Below are positions 8,281 through 17,696 of a DNA stretch of 64,000 bases, in pieces (within the stretch, counting starts at the first letter, position 1; the number at the start of each line of letters is the position of its first letter). The stretch lies in the NCBI RefSeq assembly GCF_003071345.1, contig NZ_QCYK01000001.1:1736001-1800000 (forward strand), written 5' to 3'. The notes beneath the pieces were generated by a model. That model saw nothing but the letters and a program-made list of their open reading frames with translations. It had not been told where the DNA came from and did not search any database. Position numbers and translations under genes: made by a program. The DNA is from Chitinophaga parva (lineage in GTDB: Bacteria; Bacteroidota; Bacteroidia; Chitinophagales; Chitinophagaceae).

Positions 8281-9903
8281 ATGAAACGTAATCATTATAT
8301 TATTATTGCTGCCTGTTTTTTGATGATGCTGGCAGCCGGCTGTAAAAAAACACTGGAAGAAACGCCTAAGTCGTTTTATTCACCTAATAATCTCTATAAA
8401 ACAGAAGCAGATGCCAATGCGGCCGTTACCGGTTTGTACGGCTCCCTGTCCGGGTGGAGCTTCTTTAAAGCACCTTTTCTCTTTAGCGAAGATGCCGATC
8501 ATGATCATGTGGTAGGCCCGGTATGGAACTTCAGCAGCCAGGGTGCCGGTAACTACGACCAGTACTGGGGCGTTGCAAGCATGTGGCAGGGGTATTACAA
8601 TATCTGTGCACAAGTGAATACTATTCTGGAAAAAGTGCCTGCCATCAAGTTTGCCGCAGACTCAACGAAGAACCGGGTATTGGGCGAAGCTTACTTTTTC
8701 CGTGGCTGGTCTTATTTCAACCTGGTACGCCTCTGGGGTGCAGTGCCGGTGAGGTTGGAAAATGTATCCATCGGCGCTACAGACAAGGCCCGCTCACCGG
8801 TTGCGGATGTTTATGCACAGGTGATCGCCGATCTTTCGAAAGCCGAATCCTTATTGCCGCGTAAGAAATCTCCTTTTGCAGGGCCTACCGGATCTGTAAA
8901 CCAGGGCGTAGCCAAAGCGATGTTGGCAAAAGTATACCTGACAATGGCTTCTGGCGCCGCTACCGGTACCGTAACCGTGAGAGGAGGAGCTGACAATGCT
9001 GCGTATACCTACACCAAAGACGTGGTGGCAGGGTATGAAGGCTTGGATAGTAAGGCATTGTTTGCCAAGGCCAGGGATAAGGCACAGGAAGTGATCGATA
9101 GCGGGGATTATGCACTCCAGCCGAATTATATGGCGGTATGGGGCCGTGCTAATAAAAACAACCCGGAGATGATATGGGAATTCCAGACCCAGGACAATAG
9201 CGATTATGGCACTTACCTGCAATACTGGTACTCTGCTCCTTACTATGGCGGTACCTCCTATATGTGGATGGCTAAGAATCTCTATGACAGCTACCAGCAG
9301 CAGGATGACAGGGCACTGAACGGTATATTCCACCAGTACTTCATGTATGGTGCGTGGATGCTGTATCCTGAACGGGATTCCGCGTTGTACAAAAACGCAC
9401 CCGGTGGCAATATCGCTAAATTTTATTCCTCCTATTCCCACCCTTTTACCACGAAATACTGGATCGGTACCGCCACGGAGACCGGCAGTGGGGCTACCTC
9501 TACCAATGGGGGCCTGAGAGATGTGAACTTTCCAATGCTGCGTTATGCAGACGTACTCCTGATGTATGCTGAGGCAGCAAGCGAGGCGAATGGCGGCCCT
9601 ACAGCAGCAGCTTATGCGGCCTTGAATAAGGTCCGGAACCGCGCTAAGGAAAGCGATACTTCCGGTTTGAACCAGCAGCAATTCCGCTCCCTGGTATTGG
9701 AAGAAAGAGGAAAAGAACTATACCAGGAAAATAACCGCCGTTTTGACCTGATCAGGTGGGGGATCTTTACCCAGGTAATGAACCAGGTAGGAACGATGGA
9801 GAATGTTATTAAAACCCGCGCTAAAAAGAACCTGCTGTTCCCGATACCGCAATCTGAAATCAATGCCAATAAACTGATCGGTGGTAACAACCCGGGCTGG
9901 TAG
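8281..9903 (+). CDS. SusD/RagB-family nutrient-binding outer membrane lipoprotein
   Basis: Surface lipoprotein that forms a lid on SusC and binds the glycan. The start is the ATG at 8281, because it gives a lipoprotein signal peptide with lipobox LAAGC (cysteine about residue 20). An upstream in-frame ATG at 8248 overlaps susC and lacks this logic. The N-terminal SusD domain has TPR-like helices (LGEAYFFRGWSYFNLVRLWG at about 138-157, a family signature). The C-terminal RagB/SusD domain has MLRYADVLLMYAEA, LEERGKELYQENNRRFDLIRWG and ends LFPIPQSEINANK, all typical. 540 residues, complete. Confidence 0.95.
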   Translation: MKRNHYIIIAACFLMMLAAGCKKTLEETPKSFYSPNNLYKTEADANAAVTGLYGSLSGWSFFKAPFLFSEDADHDHVVGPVWNFSSQGAGNYDQYWGVASMWQGYYNICAQVNTILEKVPAIKFAADSTKNRVLGEAYFFRGWSYFNLVRLWGAVPVRLENVSIGATDKARSPVADVYAQVIADLSKAESLLPRKKSPFAGPTGSVNQGVAKAMLAKVYLTMASGAATGTVTVRGGADNAAYTYTKDVVAGYEGLDSKALFAKARDKAQEVIDSGDYALQPNYMAVWGRANKNNPEMIWEFQTQDNSDYGTYLQYWYSAPYYGGTSYMWMAKNLYDSYQQQDDRALNGIFHQYFMYGAWMLYPERDSALYKNAPGGNIAKFYSSYSHPFTTKYWIGTATETGSGATSTNGGLRDVNFPMLRYADVLLMYAEAASEANGGPTAAAYAALNKVRNRAKESDTSGLNQQQFRSLVLEERGKELYQENNRRFDLIRWGIFTQVMNQVGTMENVIKTRAKKNLLFPIPQSEINANKLIGGNNPGW

Positions 9904-9929
9904 TGCAGGTAGTAAACTTATAACTCGTT

Positions 9930-11888
9930 ATGAAGCGTATTTTTCTTTTATGCATCTTCCTGCCGCTGATCGGGTTTTCCAAGACCATTTACCTGCATGA
10001 GCTGGACCTGCGCCCTATGTTGCAAGACTGGGGCGCGGCCCAGGTGAACAGGTCTGTGCTGGGTACGGGGTTAAGCGTAGCTGGCGTCCGCTACCAGCAT
10101 GGGGTGGGAACCCATTCCATCAGCCGCCTGCTGGTATCGCTGGGTGGCAAGGCCCGGTCTTTTTCCGGCTGGGTAGGGGCTGATGATGCCAATGATTTTT
10201 CAGGTAATATGGAATTCCGGCTCATTGCCGATCAGCGGCTCGTGTGGACAAGCGGTGTAATGCATAAGGGAATGCCGGCAAAGGCATTTCATATAAAACT
10301 GGACGGTGTACAAAAACTGGCCTTGGTGGTAGCAGAAGCCGGGGATGGGATCATGTATGACCATGCAGACTGGCTGGAGGCAAAATTTGAAACGGCCGGC
10401 ATCGTTGGCACCGAGGACGTGTGGCCCGCGCCTGTACCGGCAGCTCCCTATATCCTTACCCCGCCGCCAGCGGCTGCACCTAAGATCAATGGTGCAAAGG
10501 TATTGGGCGCCAGGCCCGGGAACCCGGTGCTCTTCTCTATCCCGGCTACCGGGGAAAGACCGCTCCATTTTGCAGCTGAAAATATGCCAACGGGCCTCGT
10601 GCTTGATTCCATGAACGGGATCATCCGGGGCGCTGTAGCCCAACCGGGTACGTACAATATCCGGTTGACCGCTACGAACCAACGGGGGAGTGACAGCCGG
10701 ATACTGCGGCTGGAAGTGGGCGACCGCATTTGCCTTACGCCCCCCATGGGATGGAACAGCTGGAATTGCTGGGGATTAAAAGTGGATGAACAGAAAGTGA
10801 AGGATGCGGCAGATTTCATGGCAGACAAGCTACGCAATCACGGATGGTCTTACATAAACATTGATGATGGATGGGAGGCCGCAAAGCGTACTGCAGACAG
10901 CACCCTTAATGGCAACGAAAAGTTCCCGGACTTCGGCAGGCTCTGTTCCTACGTACATGACAAAGGGCTCCGGTTTGGTATCTATTCTTCACCCGGGCCT
11001 GCCACTTGTGGCGGTCACCTGGGAAGCTATGGGTTTGAACAAAAAGATGCAGATACCTGGGCTGCCTGGGGTGTTGACTTTCTGAAATATGACTACTGTT
11101 ACTATTCAAAAATTGCACCTGTTCCAACAGAAGAACTCATTAAGCAACCCTATGAAGTGATGCGCCACGCACTGGACAAAGTGCCGCGGGATATCGTATA
11201 CTGTGTTGGCTACGGTGCCCCCCGCGTATGGTATTGGGGCCAGGAAGCCGGTGGAAATCTCTGGCGGACCACCCGCGATATTACGGATGACTGGAATATT
11301 GTTACAGCGATCGGCTGCTTCCAGGACGTGTGTGCACCGGTAATAAGGCCCGGCTGCTACAATGACCCGGACATGCTGGTAGTGGGAAAACTGGGGCTTG
11401 GCTGGGGTGAAAAAGTGCATAACTCGCATTTGACACCGGATGAACAATATTCCCATGTAAGCTTGTGGTGCCTGCAATCAGCGCCCCTGCTGATCGGTTG
11501 CGACCTCTCGGAGATCGATGATTTCACTTTGGGATTGCTCACAAATGATGAAGTGATCGCCGTAGACCAGGATCCGCTTGTAATGCCGGTTAAAAAACTG
11601 GTAACGCCGGAAGGACAGATATGGTACAAGTACCTGGAAGATGGTTCCGTTGCTGTAGGCTTATTTAATGTGGATCCCTATTTTATCCTGTGGGATAAGG
11701 GCCAGGCGGAAAGCATACAGACCCGCAAACAAACGATGACGCTGGATCTTTCGCAACTGGGTCTGAAGGGAAAGTTTGCGGTGCGCGATCTCTGGCGGCA
11801 GCAGGACATCGGTAGTTTTGAAAATCATTTCTCGGCCCAGGTGCCTTACCATGGAGTATGCCTCGTTAAGCTCACCCCGGTGAAATAA
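9930..11888 (+). CDS. GH27-type alpha-galactosidase-like enzyme with NPCBM domain
   Basis: Exported glycoside hydrolase expected to release terminal alpha-linked galactose or a related sugar. After a signal peptide (about 1-18) comes an NPCBM-type carbohydrate-binding domain (about 20-150), an Ig-like/He_PIG domain (about 170-262; PTGLVLDSMNGIIRGAVAQPG), and the GH27 (beta/alpha)8 catalytic domain from about 268 (LTPPMGWNSWNCWG). The presumed nucleophile is the aspartate of LKYDYCYY (about 387) and the acid/base the first aspartate of TRDITDDW (about 450). The GCYNDPDMLVVG motif is also present. The recognition loop reads YCVGYGAPRVWYWG, not the usual CEWG/CQYG form, so alpha-GalNAc or beta-L-arabinopyranose specificity remains possible. 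Fifth gene-order position, 26 bases after susD. Confidence 0.9.
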   Translation: MKRIFLLCIFLPLIGFSKTIYLHELDLRPMLQDWGAAQVNRSVLGTGLSVAGVRYQHGVGTHSISRLLVSLGGKARSFSGWVGADDANDFSGNMEFRLIADQRLVWTSGVMHKGMPAKAFHIKLDGVQKLALVVAEAGDGIMYDHADWLEAKFETAGIVGTEDVWPAPVPAAPYILTPPPAAAPKINGAKVLGARPGNPVLFSIPATGERPLHFAAENMPTGLVLDSMNGIIRGAVAQPGTYNIRLTATNQRGSDSRILRLEVGDRICLTPPMGWNSWNCWGLKVDEQKVKDAADFMADKLRNHGWSYINIDDGWEAAKRTADSTLNGNEKFPDFGRLCSYVHDKGLRFGIYSSPGPATCGGHLGSYGFEQKDADTWAAWGVDFLKYDYCYYSKIAPVPTEELIKQPYEVMRHALDKVPRDIVYCVGYGAPRVWYWGQEAGGNLWRTTRDITDDWNIVTAIGCFQDVCAPVIRPGCYNDPDMLVVGKLGLGWGEKVHNSHLTPDEQYSHVSLWCLQSAPLLIGCDLSEIDDFTLGLLTNDEVIAVDQDPLVMPVKKLVTPEGQIWYKYLEDGSVAVGLFNVDPYFILWDKGQAESIQTRKQTMTLDLSQLGLKGKFAVRDLWRQQDIGSFENHFSAQVPYHGVCLVKLTPVK

Positions 11889-11922
11889 CAGGTGATCGTT
11901 AATAATCCAAAAAAATTGCTAC

Positions 11923-12981
11923 ATGAACAGACGTCATTTTTTAACCCTGGGAGGCCTTACTGCCGCCGGATTACTAACCGCCGGTAAAACCCAGGGAGCG
12001 CTTATAAACGAAGCCCGGAAGAACACGAAAATAAAACCGATCGCAGGTTCCTGGTTTGAATTTCAACATCTCAACATTGAAGAGGGCCTGTATTGGGACC
12101 CCGCCCTTAAAAGCTTTACAGCGGAACAATGGAAGGCCAAGGTCTGGGAGATCAAGGAGATAGGTATGGAGTACCTGGTGCTGATGGGCATAGCGGCTTT
12201 CGGCAAGGCATTTTATCCCACCAAGCTGGCGCCGAAGTTTGAGCTGAATTGTGAAGATCCCCTGGAAGCTGTATTGTCCGCTGCCGATGAAGCGGGCATC
12301 AAGTTCTTTGTGAGCAATGATTTCTGGGGAGACGGCCGGAATCCTGAAAAAATGATGCGTGATCCGGAAATCCGCAAAATAAGGCAGCAGGCTATGGAGG
12401 AAGTAGCCGCCAGGTACAGCCATCATAAAAGTTTTTATGGATGGTATTTCCCCAATGAAGCTTACCTGCATCCTTACCTGGACGAGTTCTTTGTTGACTA
12501 CGTTAATGATTGTGCCCGCAGTGCCAAGCAACTGACGCCGGATTGCGTGAACCTGATAGCGCCCTATAATATTAAAGCGGAGAAAAGTGATGATGGATAT
12601 GTAAAACAACTGGAAAGGATGAACATTGAAATCGTGGCTTACCAGGATGGCGTGGGCGTTAATTCAACCAAGCTGGGCGAGCCCGCCAGGTATTTTGAGC
12701 ACCTGCATGCCGCACACGAGAAAGCCGCCCGCTCCAGGATATGGGCAGACATGGAACTGTTCTACTTTGAAGATAAAACCAAAGGCAACCTGTTGCCGGC
12801 AGACTTTAATACCCGCATCCTGAAGCAAATGGAAGACCTGTCTCCCTTTGTTGATAAGATCCTGTGTTACCAGTACATCGGTATCATGAATAAGCCCGGC
12901 TCCACTGCATTTGCCGGCGTTAAGGAAACCACCAGGTTGTACAATCAATACAAGAAATGGTTGGGTAATCAGAAAGCGTAA
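11923..12981 (+). CDS. DUF4434-like exported protein, putative TIM-barrel glycosidase (copy 1)
   Basis: 352-residue protein with a twin-arginine-type signal (MNRRHFLTLGG, hydrophobic to about residue 25). The rest looks like a (beta/alpha)8 barrel of the DUF4434 type; this assignment is from memory of the family. Segments shared with the proteins at 15356 and 19749 are GWYFPNEAY (about 173), YQDGVG (about 241) and DMELFYFED (about 276). They place one glutamate after a central strand and one near a late strand, the arrangement of retaining clan-A glycosidases. Within the operon it lies 34 bases after the GH27 gene. Function is unproven; the catalytic reading is my inference. Confidence 0.75.
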   Translation: MNRRHFLTLGGLTAAGLLTAGKTQGALINEARKNTKIKPIAGSWFEFQHLNIEEGLYWDPALKSFTAEQWKAKVWEIKEIGMEYLVLMGIAAFGKAFYPTKLAPKFELNCEDPLEAVLSAADEAGIKFFVSNDFWGDGRNPEKMMRDPEIRKIRQQAMEEVAARYSHHKSFYGWYFPNEAYLHPYLDEFFVDYVNDCARSAKQLTPDCVNLIAPYNIKAEKSDDGYVKQLERMNIEIVAYQDGVGVNSTKLGEPARYFEHLHAAHEKAARSRIWADMELFYFEDKTKGNLLPADFNTRILKQMEDLSPFVDKILCYQYIGIMNKPGSTAFAGVKETTRLYNQYKKWLGNQKA

Positions 12982-13031
12982 TCTTTTTATCTATCAAACG
13001 CCGGGCAGCGAAATACCCGGACCGCATAAAA

Positions 13032-15359
13032 ATGAAGAATAAGACACTTGTACTGTTGCTACTGCTTATCACGGGCAGTGTTTACGGCCAGTTGCCCCTG
13101 CGGCTACCCGCTGTTTTAAGTGATCACGCTGTTTTGCAGCGGGGTGACCACGTGCGGTTGTGGGGATGGGGCCCGGGGGGCAGTACTGTTTGCATTGTAG
13201 GCAGCTGGCGCACATCAGATACCATTCGTGCGCGCATTGGCGCAGATTGTGCCTGGAGTGTGGAACTGCCCGCTCCTGCAGTGGGCAACGGCCCCTTTAC
13301 TATCGATTTTATCTGCGGGAAAGACCACCGGAAAATTGAAGATGTGCTCTTCGGGGAAGTATGGTTGTGCTCCGGGCAATCAAATATGGAATTCAATGCC
13401 CGATGGGGACTGGCGGACGGTGACAAGCCCATTGGACCCGTTGAAAATCCGTCTATCCGTTTTTTCCAGGTAGCCCAGGCTTACCAGCCTTACCCGGCCG
13501 TGGATTGCCAGGGTGAATGGAAAGTTTGTGACGCCCGGACCATGCCTGACTTCAGCAGTGTAGGCTATTTTTTTGGCCGCCGGCTGCAGGAAACAACGAA
13601 GCGGCCGGTAGGGCTGATCGGTGCTTACTGGGGTGGCACCTGCATCCAAACCTGGATGCCGCAAAGCTTCTTTGACAAAGACACTTCCTTTAACAGCAGT
13701 AATGCCCGGAGGGAGGCTTATGGATGGGCTCCCGAAGCGCCCGCATTGCTGTATAATGCGATGATCCACCCATTTGCCCCGCTGAAAATGGCCGGTGTGA
13801 TCTGGTACCAGGGAGAGGCCAATGTAGGGGAAGGCGCCGAACGGTATGGAACGTTGTTCCGTGGGTTGATCCAAAGCTGGCGCACTGCCTTCGGTCAATC
13901 CCTGCCTTTCTATTTTGCACAGATCGCGCCCTGGAACGGTTATCCCGGCGTAAACGCAGCGGTCCTCCGGGAGCAGCAGGCAACGGTACTGGATCTTCCT
14001 GGAACCGGTATGGTGCCGGTGGCAGACCTGGTGACGGATGTGGCTAACATTCATCCGCCTGCCAAAAGAAAAGTAGGAGAACGCCTCGCTGACCTGGCCT
14101 TGAAAGAACAATACGGCGTGGATACCTTACACCCGTATGCACCCAGCTTTGCAGGGTTTGAAGTACAGGGTAATAAGGCTATCGTACACGTGAACACCAG
14201 TGGAAAATTGCTGCCGGCAGCAAAAAATATTAAACCATTCCAGCTGGCAGGGGCAGATGGCGTTTTTTATACCGCCAATGCGAAAGTGTATAAAGGATCG
14301 GAGATCTGGTTAACTGCCCCGCAGGTAGCAAAACCGGCTGCAATAAGATATTGCTTTACCAACGACGCGCTCCCGGCAGTGAAAAATGAATATGACCTGC
14401 CGTTGTTGCCTTTCCGTACAGACGGGAAAGCCCCTTCCTGCAATGGTAACCTCGTTTTTCATGATCACCGGTTCAAGATCCTCCAGTTTACCGACCTGCA
14501 CTGGATCGTTGGCGGGGATTTCCGGAAGGGCGATGACAGCGCTATGGTGCTGATGCGCTCCCTCCTGGAAAAGGAAAAGCCGGACCTGGTGGTGTTTACC
14601 GGGGATATCGTGGTTTCCGGCGGGGCTGCCGGGGCCTGGAAGGAAGTAACACAACCGCTGGCAGACATGCAGATCCCTTTTGTGGTCACCTTCGGCAACC
14701 ACGACACAGAAACGGATATTACCAAGCAGCAGGCGCTGAGTGTTATCAACACCAACCCGTATAACCTCACTTACAACGCCGGGGATCACTTGCCCGGGGT
14801 GGGCAATTGCAGCCTGTTGATCAAAGACGGGGCAGACCATACCGGCAAGGCGGCTTTATTCTTTTTTGACTCCCATGCGTACAGCGCCGATAGTTCGGTG
14901 AAAGGATATGACTGGATTAAAAATGAGCAGATCCAGTGGTACCGGGAGCAAAGCATGCAGTATGAAAAGGAAAACGGGAAGCCACTGCCTTCATTGGCCT
15001 TTTTCCACATACCATTGCCTGAATTTGAACTGGTGCGCAATCAGCCGTCAACCGTGGGCAATGCATACGAGCCGGTTTGTGCACCTTACCTGAACACCGG
15101 CCTGTTTGCCGCTTTTGTGGAGCGGAAAGATGTAGAAGGTGTTTTTGCAGGGCACGATCACAACAATGACTACATTGGGGTGCTGGATAGCATATGCCTG
15201 GCCTATGGCCGCAAAACCGGTTACAATGCACCCTATCACGAAGTACTGGAAAGAGGCGCCAGGGTCATTGAATTATATGATAATGGAGACCTGAATACTT
15301 ACATCACTGCATTGAGCGGTCGGAGCTATTATTTCCATTTTAAACGAGCGAAAAAATGA
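13032..15359 (+). CDS. Fusion: sialate O-acetylesterase-like SGNH hydrolase + calcineurin-like metallophosphoesterase
   Basis: 775-residue exported protein (signal peptide about 1-20, ending GSVYGQ). The first half (about 25-465) is a SASA/9-O-acetylesterase domain: LPAVLSDHAVLQRG at the start, the nucleophile region CSGQSNMEF (about 113), IWYQGEANV, and the Asp/His part DVANIHPPAKRKVGERLA. The second half (about 477-775) is a metallophosphoesterase with all metal-ligand motifs: TDLH (about 487), GDIV, GNHDTE (about 554), a histidine in FFHIPLPE, and GHDHNND (about 707). It resembles the Dcr2/purple-acid-phosphatase-29 branch. The frame is continuous across the junction. Its TGA stop overlaps the next ATG. 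One protein could remove acetyl and phosphate decorations from the same glycan. Confidence 0.87.
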   Translation: MKNKTLVLLLLLITGSVYGQLPLRLPAVLSDHAVLQRGDHVRLWGWGPGGSTVCIVGSWRTSDTIRARIGADCAWSVELPAPAVGNGPFTIDFICGKDHRKIEDVLFGEVWLCSGQSNMEFNARWGLADGDKPIGPVENPSIRFFQVAQAYQPYPAVDCQGEWKVCDARTMPDFSSVGYFFGRRLQETTKRPVGLIGAYWGGTCIQTWMPQSFFDKDTSFNSSNARREAYGWAPEAPALLYNAMIHPFAPLKMAGVIWYQGEANVGEGAERYGTLFRGLIQSWRTAFGQSLPFYFAQIAPWNGYPGVNAAVLREQQATVLDLPGTGMVPVADLVTDVANIHPPAKRKVGERLADLALKEQYGVDTLHPYAPSFAGFEVQGNKAIVHVNTSGKLLPAAKNIKPFQLAGADGVFYTANAKVYKGSEIWLTAPQVAKPAAIRYCFTNDALPAVKNEYDLPLLPFRTDGKAPSCNGNLVFHDHRFKILQFTDLHWIVGGDFRKGDDSAMVLMRSLLEKEKPDLVVFTGDIVVSGGAAGAWKEVTQPLADMQIPFVVTFGNHDTETDITKQQALSVINTNPYNLTYNAGDHLPGVGNCSLLIKDGADHTGKAALFFFDSHAYSADSSVKGYDWIKNEQIQWYREQSMQYEKENGKPLPSLAFFHIPLPEFELVRNQPSTVGNAYEPVCAPYLNTGLFAAFVERKDVEGVFAGHDHNNDYIGVLDSICLAYGRKTGYNAPYHEVLERGARVIELYDNGDLNTYITALSGRSYYFHFKRAKK

Positions 15360-17683
15360 GGATATCCCATTACTGGCGCCGGATCTTATTTATAGGTCAG
15401 CTGTCATTGCTTTTATTGCCACTTTTTTTATCCGCCTCCCCGCTGCGTGCCGGGGGATCAGATAGCGTAATACTGGCCAATGGTACTTTTATCCAGCAAT
15501 CGTTGATCCGGAACTGGAGCGATGAACGCTGGCAGCAGGAGCTAAAGGCATTAAAGGAAGTGGGCATGCGCTACCTCGTGCTGGCACCCACATTAAATAC
15601 GGATAAAGGAAAAATGCCTGAAGCCTGTTACCCCAGCACCCTTCCCGGCGTAAAGCAGGGGGAGGCAAGAGACCTGGTGGAGGACTGCCTGCGCAATGCT
15701 GCAAAAGCCGGTTTCAAGGTGTTCCTGGGGCTTAACCTGGATGAACGCTGGTGGACGGCATCCTTCAGTCCTGAATGGCTCTACCAGCAAATGGAAACCG
15801 GCAACCAGGTGGCCGATGAACTGGTGAAACGCTACAAGCAGCGGTATGGCGACGTATTATATGGCTGGTACTGGGTATGGGAAGTGGATAATTTACATGG
15901 TGCGGCGCCAGGTGCACCGGAAGTGCTGACCAAGGCGCTTAATATTAACCTGGACCACCTGCATGCATTAACTCCCGGGATGCCGGTCATGCTCTGCCCT
16001 TTCATGAATTACCGGGTAGGAACGCCGGCCGATTGTAAAAAGATGTGGACATCTGTTTTTGCCGGAACACATTTTAAAGCAGGCGACATTTTTGCCCCGC
16101 AGGATGGCGTAGGCGCAGGCGGCCTGGATCTTAACAAACTGGAGGAATGGTATGCTGATCTTAAGGAAGCGGTAGACACCAAACCGGGTTTGGTGTTCTG
16201 GTCGGATGCAGAAACGTTTGACCAGCGGTTCTGGTCTATTGCCACCCTGGACCGGTTTGTGCAGCAAATGAAGCTGGTACGTCCCTATGTCAGCGAGGTG
16301 ATCAGCTTTGCTTACAGTCATTACTACAGCCCTCTTAAAGTAAATCCCGCTTATCACCAGGCTTATTTGTATTATGCACATAATGGAACGTTGCCGCATT
16401 TGCCAGCTCCCCTGGCACCGGTAAACCTTAACTGCCGCACCAATGAAAAGGGGGCTGCTATGCTGGAATGGCAGGAGTCCAAACTTAAAGAAGGACTGGC
16501 CGGGTTTTATATCTACCGGAACGGGCAGCTGGTGGGCAACCGGCAATATAACCACCAGGGCAAGTGCGTAACCGCGTATGCCGAAAAGGAAGCGCTGGCA
16601 GCAGGCAGTTACCGCTACGAAGTTTGCGCTTATACCTGTACTGGAGTAATGGGGCCCAGAGCCATGGTGAATTGGGTACAGCCATTTACCGGAACGAAAG
16701 ACAGCAGCACAAGGCAGCTACCGGGATTGAGCAATTATCTCATTCCGCCTGGCACCCGGGGTGCCGTGATCGCCAGCCCGGTGGGCCGCACTGCACATCC
16801 CAGCCGTTTCCGGTTACTGACAGATACCTCCGGGCTTTTTGTGATTGACAGGTTGCAGCAGCTGCGGCTGAAGAACGGGGTAAGGCTTGACAGCAACCAG
16901 GCCGGGTTCCGGTACGGTATCCGGATCGCTGTTGATGGCGATACGGCAGCAGTGGAACTGGTAAAAGACCAGTTTATCGAGAACAAGGTAATTGCCCACC
17001 GCGGTGCATGGAAAAACCAGGGAGCCAGTGAAAATTCTGTAGGTTCGCTGCGAAATGCCATCGCCATGGGATGCCAGGGATCTGAGTTTGATGTTTGGAT
17101 GTCGCTTGACAGCGTGCTGGTGATCTCCCATGATCCTGTCATAGGCGGTAAAAATATTGAATCCTCAACGGGAGCAGCCGTGTTGCAGGTGGCATTGAAG
17201 AACGGGGAGAAAGTGCCCTCACTGGATCAATACCTGGAAGAAATAAAGCAGCAAAACAAAACGCGCTTATACCTGGAGATTAAATCTTCCCTGGTCAGCC
17301 AGGAGCGGTCACTGGCGCTTACAGACCGGGTAGTAGCGATGGTGCGCCGGCACAAAGCCCAGGCCTGGGTAAAATATATAAGTTTCAATTTCGGTGTGCT
17401 GGAGCACATCCGGCAGCTGGACCCGGTGGCAGATGTTGCCTATTTGTCTGGTGACAAAACCATGGAGCAGCTGCAGGATGGGGGCGTGAATGGGGCGGAT
17501 TATCCCTATTACAGTTTTCATTCCGGTGATATTGTCTCACAGGCACATGAACGGGGCATCAGCACGAATGCCTGGACGGTAGATACTAAAGAAGAAATGC
17601 TATTCCTGCTGGGCAAAGGGATTGATATGATCACCACGAATGAGCCCGAGCTGTTATTGCAGTTGATCAACCAAGGAAAATAA
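15356..17683 (+). CDS. Fusion: DUF4434-like barrel + FN3-like linker + glycerophosphodiester phosphodiesterase
   Basis: 775-residue exported protein whose ATG overlaps the previous stop by four bases, implying translational coupling. Domains in order: signal peptide (about 1-32); DUF4434-like barrel (about 38-345) with GWYWVWEVDN (about 170), PQDGVG (about 247) and DAETFD (about 284); a fibronectin-III-like module (about 352-445; GFYIYRNGQLVG); a cadherin-like stretch (about 470-540); and a GDPD domain (about 544-775). The GDPD metal and catalytic motifs are intact: IAHRGAW, EFDVWMSLD, ISHDPV and LEIK. GDPD enzymes hydrolyse glycerophosphodiesters to glycerol-3-phosphate and an alcohol. The fusion suggests a glycan carrying a phosphodiester; the substrate is unknown. 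Confidence 0.85.
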   Translation: MRISHYWRRILFIGQLSLLLLPLFLSASPLRAGGSDSVILANGTFIQQSLIRNWSDERWQQELKALKEVGMRYLVLAPTLNTDKGKMPEACYPSTLPGVKQGEARDLVEDCLRNAAKAGFKVFLGLNLDERWWTASFSPEWLYQQMETGNQVADELVKRYKQRYGDVLYGWYWVWEVDNLHGAAPGAPEVLTKALNINLDHLHALTPGMPVMLCPFMNYRVGTPADCKKMWTSVFAGTHFKAGDIFAPQDGVGAGGLDLNKLEEWYADLKEAVDTKPGLVFWSDAETFDQRFWSIATLDRFVQQMKLVRPYVSEVISFAYSHYYSPLKVNPAYHQAYLYYAHNGTLPHLPAPLAPVNLNCRTNEKGAAMLEWQESKLKEGLAGFYIYRNGQLVGNRQYNHQGKCVTAYAEKEALAAGSYRYEVCAYTCTGVMGPRAMVNWVQPFTGTKDSSTRQLPGLSNYLIPPGTRGAVIASPVGRTAHPSRFRLLTDTSGLFVIDRLQQLRLKNGVRLDSNQAGFRYGIRIAVDGDTAAVELVKDQFIENKVIAHRGAWKNQGASENSVGSLRNAIAMGCQGSEFDVWMSLDSVLVISHDPVIGGKNIESSTGAAVLQVALKNGEKVPSLDQYLEEIKQQNKTRLYLEIKSSLVSQERSLALTDRVVAMVRRHKAQAWVKYISFNFGVLEHIRQLDPVADVAYLSGDKTMEQLQDGGVNGADYPYYSFHSGDIVSQAHERGISTNAWTVDTKEEMLFLLGKGIDMITTNEPELLLQLINQGK

Positions 17684-17696
17684 ACTCATTTGATAT

